NCBI RefSeq assembly: GCF_040807025.1
Contig: NC_090942.1
Coordinates: 45,090,911 to 45,154,910, forward strand
From: Struthio camelus
Lineage: Eukaryota > Chordata > Aves > Struthioniformes > Struthionidae
Direction: 5' to 3'
Length of the DNA stretch: 64,000 nucleotides
Made by a program: the position numbers and the translations under genes. Of the stretch, positions 18,532-30,400 are shown piece by piece. Under the pieces are notes generated by a model. That model was given only the letters and a program-made list of their open reading frames with translations, had not been told where the DNA came from and ran no database searches. Each line of letters begins with the position of its first letter. The first letter of the stretch is position 1.

Positions 18532-18539
18532 TGTACATA
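18532..18539 (+). promoter_or_regulatory. Pumilio response element (TGTACATA)
   Basis: The third exact UGUANAUA match in the SYT1 3' UTR, about 130 bases before the G-tract cluster. Confidence 0.4.
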
Positions 18540-18662
18540 TTCCAAAGCAAACACGCAACAGACTGAAATGGCTTTAGATTGGAAGTTGAGGAAGCAGTTC
18601 CATAGGAGGCGACAACTTCATCTACCACCCGAAGTAACAGCATTGCAGGGTTGTGCAGGGCT

Positions 18663-18695
18663 GGGGGGTGGGCGAGGGGTTGGGGGGGGGGGGGG
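18663..18695 (+). promoter_or_regulatory. Potential RNA G-quadruplex in the SYT1 3' UTR
   Basis: G-runs of 6, 3, 4 and 14 lie at 18663-18668, 18670-18672, 18676-18679 and 18682-18695, with loops of 1 to 3 bases. This meets the usual four-run quadruplex rule on the transcribed-sense strand. The long final run may vary in length or be misread in the assembly. Confidence 0.5.
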
Positions 18696-19507
18696 AGAGA
18701 TTCAACAGTAGCGACGTGCTGCCATGAAAACAAGAGTAGCAGCTCTCCGTTATCACCTTTATACAAAATTTGCATACTGTGAATTCCATCCACGATTTCA
18801 CATGATAATGAGTTTGCACATTAGACTTTGTAACAAAATATTTTATTATACTAACTCAGATTAAGAAGGAATGCAGAATATTTTTTAGACACAGCCGTGT
18901 GAGTTTATTATACAAAATAGTTTCATGGTAAACAGACAGTATTGTAATCCCATCAGAAGATGACAAAATTTAGCCATAGTTCTAAATGCACTTCAAAGTA
19001 AGCCAAAAGAGAACAGCTAGTGACCTTTTATATACTATTTATACTTAAGTTTTAATTTGTCCTTTAAAAAAAAAGTGAAAACAAACAAAGAACAAGTTCT
19101 AGAAAACTGAAGCAACCTCTTCTGTATACTAGATGCTCGTTTCAGGAGGAGTTTTTAAATGTTTTCAATGTTATTATGTAGTAAATGGCACTATTATGAA
19201 GCTATTAGTCATTCCATAAGAGTCTTGAAAGACTGCTCTGTGTATCACTGTGACTGCCGTGTGTGCTTAGAAATGTAGTTTTCTCAGTGGATAGCAATCA
19301 ATTTATTCCGTAGTGATATTGTAATAATACTGCCATTCCCTTCTACTGCACTGCCGAAGGACCGCATAGCACAAGCAGTTCTAGTTATTACGGACCAATT
19401 TAGAACTGGAGAGCTATGCAGGGGACAAGGATGTTATATAGACTGGGTTGACCACGCAGCATTTTGTCAAGCCCTGTGCAATATTCTACGTTTCCAACCA
19501 CCCTCCT

Positions 19508-19518
19508 CCCCCCCCCCC
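19508..19518 (+). repeat. Poly-C run of 11
   Basis: Eleven consecutive C within a pyrimidine-rich stretch of the SYT1 3' UTR. It is a possible binding site for poly(C)-binding proteins, or plain low-complexity sequence. Confidence 0.85.
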
Positions 19519-20728
19519 TTATTGTGGACAGTCATCTTACGGCTAGAAAGCATGTCATCTCAGCTTGTAGCATCTCATCAGGTCATTTAGGGCATCACTT
19601 CGATCTTATGTACCATCCTTTGAGGCCCCTTGTTTATCTTTCCGAGCTGTGAATATATTCATAATGCTTTGAAGATTAATTATTTTCAGCACCGCGAACT
19701 ACCCCAGAAATGTGGAATTGCTATACCTTTTGGACGGAGGCATGAGATGTGAACTATTAATGATGTTATCAATTGCATCTAAAACAAATTATTAGCGGGA
19801 GAAAAAGAAAAAAAGAAGGATGTGACCACAGAATTCTGTACTGAAAACTAAATTCTACACCCTGCTCCAAGGCTCTGCTCCTGAGAGAGGTGTGACAGTC
19901 TGAGGGGTCAGTGAGATGGCCAAGCACCAACATTTTCAGTACATTGGGAGTACAGGAAGCAGCATAGAAATGGGAGAATAAAAAAATCTGAATCACTCCC
20001 CACCTCCAAAAGTAAGAATAGCAAGACCCATTTTTTTTTTTTACATGAAACATGGGAAAAACACAAGTGAGACATTTTCTGATCTAAACAGGCGCATACA
20101 TGCAAAGCATCAAGCTGGAATACTTTAAAATCTTAACCTTAAGGACCAAACCCCACCAAAGAGAAGAAGAACTAGACAGAGAGATTTCCAGCAAGAGAGC
20201 AGATATTCAGCTTCATGATACCAACTTTAAGTTGTTCATTCAGGATAGCTGCAGGTTCAAACTGCCAGAGCCGATGCATTGTGTGAAGGTATTCTTAATG
20301 CTTTCTCTTCCTACACTGCCAGACTGAATGTCACCATAGAATTGGTTTGTAATGTACTATGATTCTCAGAGACTGAACCTGCTATATGACCAAGATGACA
20401 TTTTCATCCTCAAAGAAGCCACATGTACCTTTCTGACAAAGCTGTGTGAAGTATTAGAATCTGATGCTGTAGAAAGATCCTAGTTGCCTTTGTGTATATT
20501 TACTGCCTGCTTGAGTGTTTCTCTGTGTGGGTTTTCTCTGTATCTTGTAGAAATGTTTGGGGTGTTTTATCCTGCCATATCGCTCGTGGCCCGCGAGCTG
20601 ACAACTTTAGCCGTATTTTACCTTCATTTTTGATGAGGTGGTTTATATTTTGTTTCACTTTGTGTAGTGACTTCCCACAGTAGTTTTCCAATTGTCGTTA
20701 AAATAACATACATATTACACAGATATTC

Positions 20729-20734
20729 AATAAA
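20729..20734 (+). promoter_or_regulatory. SYT1: SYT1 polyadenylation signal AATAAA
   Basis: A canonical hexamer about 2.9 kb after the stop. It is followed by a T/GT-rich stretch (20738-20775) of the kind that binds CstF. Later AATAAA hexamers at 21281 and 22152 could extend minor isoforms. Confidence 0.7.
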
Positions 20735-20750
20735 AATGTTTTATTTCCTG

Positions 20751-23700
20751 TTGATGTTTTAGTGTTTCTCTTCTGATTTGAAGTTTAAAAAAAATTTTTT
20801 CACCCTAAAACTTTAGCACAGTCATAATTTAGCAAGTTTTCCAATTGTAACGGCTGCTTCACCTTCAGAGGAGCTGCTAACCGCTGCTTTCCCTGGTGTG
20901 GTCTTTCACAAGACACTGAGCTGCAGCCAGGCGTTTGCCAGCAGAGGAGTTCTTCATCTCTATTGCAGGCTAAGAGGTATTACCCTGTTTTCCCAAGGAT
21001 TTTGATTATTTGGCCTCCAAGAATATCATTCTTTATCAAAACATAGGCTAGTTTTTATACAGTGACAAAATGCCAAGTAGTGCCCCATGCAGTACTCCAG
21101 GGAATTGCGTTACAGCAGCAGTAGAGGTTTCAGTTTGGACAGAGATGGCATATTTTAACCTAGATGCATGAGCTGCTTCTAAGCTTGCCACAAAATCAAG
21201 CTTCTTGCAGCCTTAAGATCATTAAATAAGAGATTAATACTGTTTGTGGAAAAAACGATGTGGGAGGAGGTGAATCCACAAATAAAAAATGATCAAAACA
21301 GCATTGTGCGATGAAGTAATTTAAGTTCCTGAGCCTATCAAGAGAAATAGCCCAAAAAAACCTGTAGCCATGTTTGTTTTATATAATCATTTTCTGCAGC
21401 AATCCCTGCTACCCTGCTCTCAAAGGAAATATGCCCATTCCTTTCAGGAATCGCATTATGGTAATTACTGATATGTACCCTTTTAAACACAGCCATTGAC
21501 TGCACCAAGGCTTACTAAGAATTAGTGTGAGCATTTTGTAAGTGTTTCCAGGGCAGACCACCTTCCCTATTCCTCCTGCTCAGCATGTGCTCTCTTTTCT
21601 CCCAGCTGGTTTTTTTTTTCCCATCACCTAGAGTCAATGAGCACCAAACGGATGAGATGCCACTTCACCTTCAATCTCTCAGCAAGTGAGGGCAGGCCAT
21701 CTCCAGGAGGCTCTTGGTGCCAAAGCGAATCTGAGAGCAGTTGCTCTTTCAAAACTGCCAATGACCAAGACCTGCATCTGTGGCTTTGCAGACCTGCGGG
21801 GAGGTGCTGCTTGTTCGGTCTGCAGGAGCTGAGGTAACACTCTCAATCCTTCAAGGTACTTCCCTATAGAAACCAGCAGGCACCAAGTTGTGGAGGCTTT
21901 GAGATGCTGCTGGTCCTTTCTGCTACGAGGTCGTCCTTTCTTTGTCATCCAAGCTGCTGCAAGATCAGACCAAGCAGGCACTTCGGCAGGCACCAAGCTG
22001 TGGAGCTATGAGATGCTGCTGGTCCTTTCTGCTACAAGGTGGTCCTCTCTTTGTCATCCAAGCTGCTGCAAGATCAGACCAAGCACGCACTTCCCTAAGA
22101 GCAGCAGTTTGCTTAAGAATGGACTCGGATTGTAGGCTATCAATGTAAATAAATAAAAACACTTTGATCCTGCACATATTGGCCATTTCTGCTCATGTTG
22201 AGAATACCCTCTTTGTCAATCAAAATGAGTTCTTCTAACAGAGCTAATCAGGTAAAGCTAGTCATTTACAACTAATGTAAGGAAAAATGCTTCATATAAT
22301 AGCTGTTATACTAAGTAGGAAAAGCAGCAAAAATTACCAATTTTATTCAGCTCATTTAACCCCTAATCAACTGTCAAGAAAAACATTCTTCCCAACTGAC
22401 AGACTCAGTTACCAAAGCCAAGGATCTACATCTTTCGATCACTCTTCACATCATGAGTCAATGAAAGTTAATTGCCTGTTATTTATGCAAAGCAAGAATT
22501 AGATCATTATATTTTCTGATTACTCTAACAGTCAGTTCCCTTGTTTATTTATGCATTAGCATTTTCACTCCAGGCTCCCAGTTCAGTTTTTTATACACAG
22601 ACTGTCCTGCTTTTCATACATCTAGCAAATTCTTGTCCAGCCCCTATTTTTAGTGTCAGTTAGAAGCCAAACTTTGTTTTGGTTACTGTCCAGAGGAAAA
22701 AAAAATATATATGCTGAAATGATTTTCTGTATATATCACAGAGAGGAATTTCTTCTTACACTGCTTTGTTTTATGTGTTTAATGATTGCTTTGATGGCAC
22801 CTTTTTTAAAGCATAGCTCACAGTTTTGCTGAATCTTAGTTACCTTTACCTTATGTGCATTAAGTCCTTTCATACTCAATATAGAGAATACTTTTAATAT
22901 TGCACAGAAGACTAGTTGCAACAGTACGTGACAAACCAGCACAGAAAGAAGTTTAACTCTTTACGGTACTTTGTGACTGACACCTACGCCATATTTTCAG
23001 ACACAAGCAGTTTACTTAAAGATCTTGCTGTGTTCAACCTAAAAAGAAGGTTCTATAAACTAGAGGATGTTCTAGACATACTTCATGGAGCTTATGAAGA
23101 GGCCAGATATGCTGGGGGCAGGGGGTAAAGAGTCGTCTTCCAAGCTTTTTTAGGTGGTGAGAAGATGGAGAGGCGAGTGGTTTAATCTTTTTGTTGTATA
23201 CATGCGCTATGCCAAAAACATAGTGAGCTTTTGATCCAGCCATTTAGAGAAAAAACCCAGACAAACAATTTCATCTTCTGACAGAACCAGACTCATCATT
23301 TTGACAGCTCACATTTAATTTCAGTCAACCATTTCAAAACTTTGTATACTCTATTATTGCTTACAAAAAACAACAAAAACATTCAGTACGTGATACACTC
23401 GTGTCATACGTTAAAAAGAGGCAACATCAGGTTTTGTCAAAATGTCAGAAGATCGATACATAAAAGTGGCAGAATATTCTCTGATCTGCTAATCAAGATT
23501 ACCCCACACTCCTGCACATATCTCCCAAATTTTGCCCTTGTTCTTCCAGAGTCCACGGACAATTCTCTCTTTATTCATCAGATACACGTACTTACTACTC
23601 TAGCAGGTTTCTTCTTTCGTGTCTCTCTTTCCTAAGAAGAGCACCCACTACCACTGAGAGTTGCTTCAAAACACTGAAAATGGATCTGTAATCGATGAAT

Positions 23701-24269
23701 TCCAAATTGGGCTTATAGTATATTTGTCTTCTCCCGTAGACCGCTGCTCACAGAGAGGAGGATCTGTGGCTGTATATCCTGATTGAAAGCCTGACAGTTT
23801 GGAATCTGGCATGTTATGCTCAAGGCAATTATTTCACACTTGGTCAGAAACATTAGCATCTGCTCATTCTCGTCAAAGACTCAGGCTCAGTAACTTACAT
23901 CCCACTCAAGATATTTTCTTCTTTGCAAAACTGGCAATATTATTAAACCTATTTTTTGGAGATATTCTCTGTGACATTCACAAAGTCAAAAGGTTTGCGT
24001 GTATTTTCTTTCCTTCATATAAAAGGTTGCCTCTATTGTTTAACTCAGCTAAGAACTTCAAAGAGTTAGCTTTGAAGTCTTTAAAAGTGACTAAATTGCT
24101 TAATTAGCTCGAACGATCTACTTCTTGCTTCAGTAGCCTCTGTCAAACTTCTTATGGCTACACTCACTCCTCTCCAATCCCACACCGTGATCTGTCACTG
24201 ACAGACAAATGCCGTAATGGAAGGTTATCAAGGAAATTAAGTAATCAAAGGGTAAATGGTAGAGCTCTT
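20751..24269. other. Intergenic, proximal to SYT1
   Basis: No gene is recognised. The segment contains the 110-bp tandem duplication at 21876-22093 and several short frames. One of these, a 70-codon + frame at 22916-23128 (RRFYKLEDVLDILHGAYEEA near its end), has a protein-like composition but no family I can name and no visible exon structure. Confidence 0.6.
21876..22093. repeat. Tandem duplication, two ~110-bp copies
   Basis: Copy 1 (21876-21985) and copy 2 (21986 to about 22093) both begin GCAGGCACCAAG. They share GAGATGCTGCTGGTCCTTTC and the block TGTCATCCAAGCTGCTGC. They differ by a few substitutions and a short indel near the start (GGAGGCTTTGAG against GGAGCTATGAG). The repeats lie about 1.1 kb after the SYT1 poly(A) signal. 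The overlapping frames here merely repeat the same peptide in shifted frames, so a protein product is unlikely. Confidence 0.9.
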
Positions 24270-24480
24270 TTCATGGATTAGAAATTGGTCAGGACAAAAA
24301 AAAAACAAAGAATAAATGCTCAAACTTCAACATAGTATAAGATCAACAGTGGGGTGTTAAGAGATTCATTTTTGTGGTTGAATATTTATTAATGATTTGG
24401 AAAACAGAGCTGAAAGATGAGTTGGCAAAATTTACCAATGGTGTAAAATTGTTTCAGCTGGAACAGCTCTAAATTATGAG
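24270..24480 (+). mobile_element. Ancient CR1-type LINE fragment (reverse transcriptase region)
   Basis: At 24382-24405 the + strand reads IFINDLEN, the typical CR1 reverse-transcriptase block just before the catalytic FADD motif. It is followed by a degenerate match to the GGCAAAATTTGCAGATGAT-type segment. Upstream, CATGGATTAGAAATTGGTC matches the family's WxxNWL region. The block is full of frameshifts and stops and the catalytic Asp pair is lost. It looks like an old CR1 lineage shared with other reptiles. The ends are approximate because the match fades on both sides. Confidence 0.55.
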
Positions 24481-27400
24481 GCTATCTTCATCTACTGAGA
24501 ACTAACTATTCAGATAAGCACTTTAACCCAAATACTACTGATCACTTCTGGACAAGCTATGAACAAAACTGTTCTTAGAGGTGATCTGAAATAAGAAGAT
24601 CAGAATGTAGGAGATCTGTTCGAGCCATTAAAGACAATGTAGGCAGAACCTCTTTTTCTTACAGAAATTACTGATAGAAAAAAACCAGACTTTTCTTCTC
24701 AATAGTTTCCAATGATGCACATAAAAGCACATGATAAAGTGGGAGTACAAATAAGGTGTTCAAATTACTAATTTCACATGCATTTTTGAACTTCACACGT
24801 GTTATTTGGAATATGTTTAGTTGTAGAAATAATTTGCAAATCCATAGGACATGTCAGTACGTCCCAGCGCAGTACTGTGTAGAGGTACTGTGGTCCCTGG
24901 AAGGAGCAGGCGCATTAGGACACCGGTATCCCAGCTGGGATGCCTCCTAACTTCAGTAGGGCATTTCCCCGTTACAGTGACTGCTGCCACTGAGACATCA
25001 CATCCTCCATGCAAATGTGTAAAAATGCTTTTCAGAGGTCAAAACTAATCCCTGAAAATTACCTACTGGAAAATGCTATCCTGATAACAGCTGTTATATG
25101 ATCTGGTACAGAAAAAGAAACTCTCCATGACAGCTGAATAAGGTAAGTCTCTGTAGCTCAGACACAGGGTGTAAAAAGGATTTGAGAGAGTCTCTGCCAA
25201 GAAGAAGCTGCGAGAAATAGGTCCAAAACCAGCCAGTCTTGGGGCAAATATAAGACATTTATGGAGGCTTTTAAAATTAACAGAAAAATAAATGTGGGGC
25301 AAATGAATAAATGTTTCCTAGCTACAGGCTTTTACCATACTAGAACTAGAGCAAAAGTATCTAGCAACAGACTTGTGCCAGAGCAAAGATGATTCCTACC
25401 TAGGCCACGTATTGTCTTGTGTTTGAACCTTTAATTCTCTAGAAGAAAAAACTGAGAAAATTCAGGAAATCACTGTTACTTTGCTTCATGCTTCAGGAAA
25501 GGGACCTTCTCACCACATAGAGAACGACATCTCCCCGTCCAGTCCAGTCATGAGGAGAATTGTTTAATGCTTTCACTCCTTGGATTTAACGTGACCAAAT
25601 AGCTGCCCAAAAGGTTTGAGCACCATGACCATAATTAAATCTGCAGTAATTAGTAATGCAATAATAGCAAGCATGCAAAGCAAGCAAACTGCACTAGCTG
25701 ACATTTTAAGTAATACAGGGGAATAAATGAGGGGAAAATGCAGGAAAAAAAGGAAACCATTGCCAAATCAGGAGACCAAATCTTTGTCCTTTGCCATACT
25801 GTCCCAGGACCACATAATCTAATTTGTTTTTGTCTTTCCCCATGTCACTGGACTAACAAGATCTCTTCTAACTTAAATTTTGATGCCATGTTTGTTACTT
25901 GTTTGTGTTATTTATTTTTACAGTGTTCCATCACCCAGCTGACCACAAACTGCTCTACTGTTGATTCTCTTCATTCTTTTCCTTGCTCCACTTCTGCTTA
26001 GCCAGCGTTTCTTTCCTTTCTAAAGTTTATTCAGCCACTCTGTGCTGAATTCAGCTCCCAACAATTTCCTAGGAACATGGATTTATGGAAAAATACCAAG
26101 TTTCAAGCCTTTGCAACCAGTCATTACTCGTTTCAAGGTATAAATTGGAGAGATGCTACAATGATTAATCATTTCCACAATATAATACCTTTTCTGTACA
26201 TGCACAGTGTAAAGTATACCTTCTTCATGATCTCATAGTATATCTTATTAGCAAGGATGAGTCATACCAGCACTTCAAAGAGATGCAGTGGCACTTTTGA
26301 AATCTGATGGACTGGGCCACACTGAGGGTAGGTTTTTTTCTCCTCATACCAGAAATTCTAAACCAGTCCCCACCAAGACTTTCATCATCTCATGTACCTT
26401 CATCAAACCTCCTGTAACCCTTCCCCTGAGATAGGGTGAACCCTTTGGCTCCCTAGCGTCATAATGCAAAAAACATTTCATGATAACCAAGGGAGCTGAC
26501 AATCAATATGAACCACACATGAGTCTCAGCCAGTCTGCTCCCAGCCTTGTTTGAAGCTTTTCCTTTGATCGTACGTTAAGAGGGCTATCTCTACCCTTGG
26601 ATCAACTGAGGCAGGTTTGGCTCACGTTCTCTCTTTAAGATGTCTCTCCCAAACAGGGAGAAAACTTTTGCTCATACCACTATGCCATATCCATTTCTAG
26701 TTATCGTAAAAAGCAAAACTAAATGACACAGGGCAAATAGCAAACGTTACATGGAATGTCAATACAGCTGAAATAAAACTAAATGTACTAGAATCTAGAT
26801 TTTAAAATAAACTGAAAGAATGACCAAGTTAAAGTATTAATTTTCAGGGAACCCCTTCATTTTCCTGATAGCAGGCTATCTGTTTTATAGTATCTTCACT
26901 TTCGTTAGCACTTGTGTGCATTAGTTATCTTCTGAGTGACAGCTACATAAATCTTTTCACACCCTTGATATGTTCAAGGAGAGATGAGAAGCTCCTTCAC
27001 AATGGGATATTTCATGTCCCCGCACAATTACACTACAGGTTCCTTGACTAGCAGCTGTTGAATATAAATATGCACTGGCACACTACACTGCTCAGCACCT
27101 CTAAAAGAGTAGATCTCCTCTACAGCTAGGCAGTAACACACCAATCCTCACTGAATGTATTACATGGCATATGCCTTACCTTCCTACTTCATTTACACTC
27201 ACATTATTACTGTGTTTGTCTTCTTTTTCTCCTAGTGTGTGCAGCATACAGAATTGGGGTCCACAGTCTGGGGTGCCTAGGCATTACTATAATTCAAAAG
27301 CTAGAGATACAAATGCTGAAGCCACAGCAAAAAGCTTTAAGATCCCTAGCTTTTAATTTTGCAAATATGAAATTCCAATTGACAAATCTGCTAAACAATC

Positions 27401-30400
27401 ATTTTATCATCAGTCAAATCATCTTACTCAAAAGGTCTCTGGATTTTCAATAGGCGTAAAGATTGCTGTACTCTTCCTTACCCAGAGATTTAAAAAAATA
27501 GTGATAAGATTAATGCCATTTCCTGATCAGCTCATTAACAAAACATTTCCATACTGTAGAACAGCCACTTACCTTGACATGGTTCTGTAGAGCTTGAGTC
27601 AGTTTTCAAAACTCAGAAAGAATTGTACCCTTTTCTTCTGAACTACTTACCAGAACGTAAGAAAACATATGATCCTGTTAATTATCTAAAACAGTTATCC
27701 ACGGAGTGTGTTTCAACTTATTAGCAGCAACATGTCGGGGGGAAAAAAAAACCCAAACACTTTGGGAATTACTGATCCGGCTAATACCATGAAATAACTG
27801 ATTTCTATCACATTGCTCCCCAAGACTCTCTGGAAAATATAATCCAATGTTAGCCTTAGGTGTAATAACAGAAAGGAGGGACTTAGTATAAGGGCCACAA
27901 CCTATTTGTGTAGTTTGTGGATACAGGCAGGCAGGCAGGCAGTTTTCCTGTATTTAATAATTACAGTGTGTGTAGCAAGGCAAGACACAAGGCCAGGTCT
28001 TCCCCTTCACTGATATTTCAGGATCTCACTAGAAGGACACTGTCTAGGGGCAGCAAAGGGGCTCGGCTTGGGCAGAGCGAGATATTGCACCAGCCCTTTT
28101 TGCTTCCCTTGCCTCCCTACTTGGTGTAAAAGGCATGCAAGGGAGTTGGGTCAGAGTTTTGTTGCTGGTGAACAACAAGGAGCCAAAACATTCCTACTTC
28201 ATGGATGTCTAGCATTAGTCAAATCAGTCCAGTGACCCCCATCAGCCACTGCCTCTCACCCGCCAAACGCGCTGGAGCGTTAGCTTAAAATACCCAAGTG
28301 TCTGGCCTTCAAATGAAAGTGTCAGTTCATACACAGACATCTCCTAGACTGTATGCTGATTCTGTAAATAAGAAGCAGGTGAAACACTGCCATTAAATGT
28401 TCCCAACTATAAAGCTAAATTATTTCACCACTGGCAGCACTGGTACCCAATTGTGGGATGTTTGCTGTATTTTCTTTCCTGCTCTGCAGTCCAGGGCCGC
28501 ATTTCCCAAACCCTTCCAGATCCCAACCATTCTTCCAGCTCCAGTTGTTTTTGCTGGGCTTACAGTCCCAGTTAAGCGAACTTCTTCTGGGTTCATGAGC
28601 TAATTAAGTAACTGCTGATGGCCTGATGGGCAAAAGGCTACATTGTGACCAAGGTGATCAAGTTTTATTCCTGACTCTGTGAAATGGCTTTTTTTCAGGG
28701 AATCTCATGTAATTCACTTCACCTTTCTGTTACTTCTATTTCCACACACGTAACTAGGGAACAATGAACGCTTCGGCTTTTCAGCACACTGTATAAACCT
28801 AGACCATCATATCTAAAGAATTATTTCAGTAATGAGTTGGTAAGCATTATTACTCTTTTCCTGTAGGCAGAAAGTGAATGCCACGTATTTAACTTGAGAT
28901 CAGCTCTACTCCACAGTGGGATGCAGCAATGGTTAGGATTTTGGCTGTGACACAGGTCAAACCTTAAGAATATCTGGACACTCTCCCTGAGCGGTAAAGT
29001 ATCACTGAAGTGTTTTTTAGAGATCTAACAAAGCTGCTTGTGCAGTAGCTCATTGGCAGTCACAGTTACCACTAGTTAATGGTGTAGTATATGCCACCAT
29101 GTATTTACGTTTTACACAGAGAACTGAATGAAATTATGAAAGTGCATCAGGGAACGCCCAGGAAGCAGACTGAAACAGCAGCACACTTCCATTTTAGAGA
29201 TGAACTTGATATTGGTTGGTCACTACCTATAAACAAAAGCAGTGTTTTCAAAACTAAACACTGTCTTTTCTGAGCAACATATCCTACCCACTCCCAAATA
29301 AGATTTATGCCAAGGTAAAGAAATGGTATGCCACAAGCAAGCACTATCCGCACTTCACTGCTCCTTTGGGGTAGATTAAGATCAGAAGCCTGATTTCTGG
29401 ATCCAGAGCATTCTTGATCTAGAGCATCGCAAAGCTAGGCTATTGAATTCTCTCTCCTTCACATTCAACTGTCAAGCTGCAACTTTTTAAAATTGAGAAT
29501 ATTCTTTCCTTATGCTTTGATCGTGTTACTCACATTCTTTCCTCTTAATGCAGCTGTAGCTCCACTTTGTGGAAGATGACTTGCAGGGCATTCAAAAATT
29601 TCCATGCACTTTGCTATATTTCTTCCTTCTACCTAGTTGCTAAATATGCCAAAAGGAACTGCAAAATATAGCGATCGAGACCCTGAAAGAAAATGCATTT
29701 CCTACTTTCCTAGATAGGCAGCTATGGAAATTGCCTGACCACAGGTCCATTTTCTGCAGAGGAGAAGGAAGAGTATTCAACCTGCTCAGTATCCTGTTGA
29801 ATGTGATAATAGAAATTAACTTATTTCATCTCTCTGGAAATTGTCCAGCTCTAGAGTTAATGCTGGAGCTGAAATGGCATCATTTTGAGTGTCCAGATGC
29901 TACAGTTACGAATACTCTCAAAGCTATTTAATAATAGAAATAGTTAATCGTGAGTTCTTTTTAAAAGCTGTTTTCCACACAATGGAAGAGGACTGGATTT
30001 CTGATAGGGCTACTCATTGATGTCACTGAACTGACATGATCTTCCAAGGATGGCAGTTTGCAATAGACTTTCTTAAAAAAACTGCTAGTACTTCTGCATG
30101 CTGCAAAATCGATTCAGTTTGTAATGAGGGTGGGACTCAATTCCCGTTCAAGACATCTGACTGTAGGTGTCCACATACAGCTGCCTTCCTGTGCACCAGA
30201 TGTTCAACTCCTACTATAGATGGTAGAGATACAGTTAATACAGACAGAGCAGGTTAGATAGCGATTTCAGTGATAAGGCACAGTGGGAGTCTGCTTTAGG
30301 AATCCGCATCTTTCTCTCGGCTCCGATGGCTATAACAGCGACTTAGGCACACAGTGCTCATGTAGACAGCCTTTAAGCGGCCATCCTGATTTAATGTCAG

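Larger units (their letters stand above)
17805..20750 (+). other. SYT1: SYT1 3' untranslated region
   Basis: About 2.9 kb separates the stop codon from the first convincing poly(A) signal. The sequence is AT-rich with no sustained frame. It contains Pumilio-type sites at 17891, 18112 and 18532, a UUAUUUAUU element at 18091, and a G-tract cluster at 18663-18695. The end is inferred from AATAAA at 20729-20734 and the U/GU-rich bases that follow; the exact cleavage site cannot be read from DNA. A long 3' UTR suits a synaptic mRNA. Confidence 0.75.

Noticed and set aside
21281..22157. AATAAA hexamers at 21281 and 22152 as the main SYT1 end
   Set aside because: The earlier hexamer at 20729 has a better U/GU-rich downstream element. 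These can at most be minor alternative ends.
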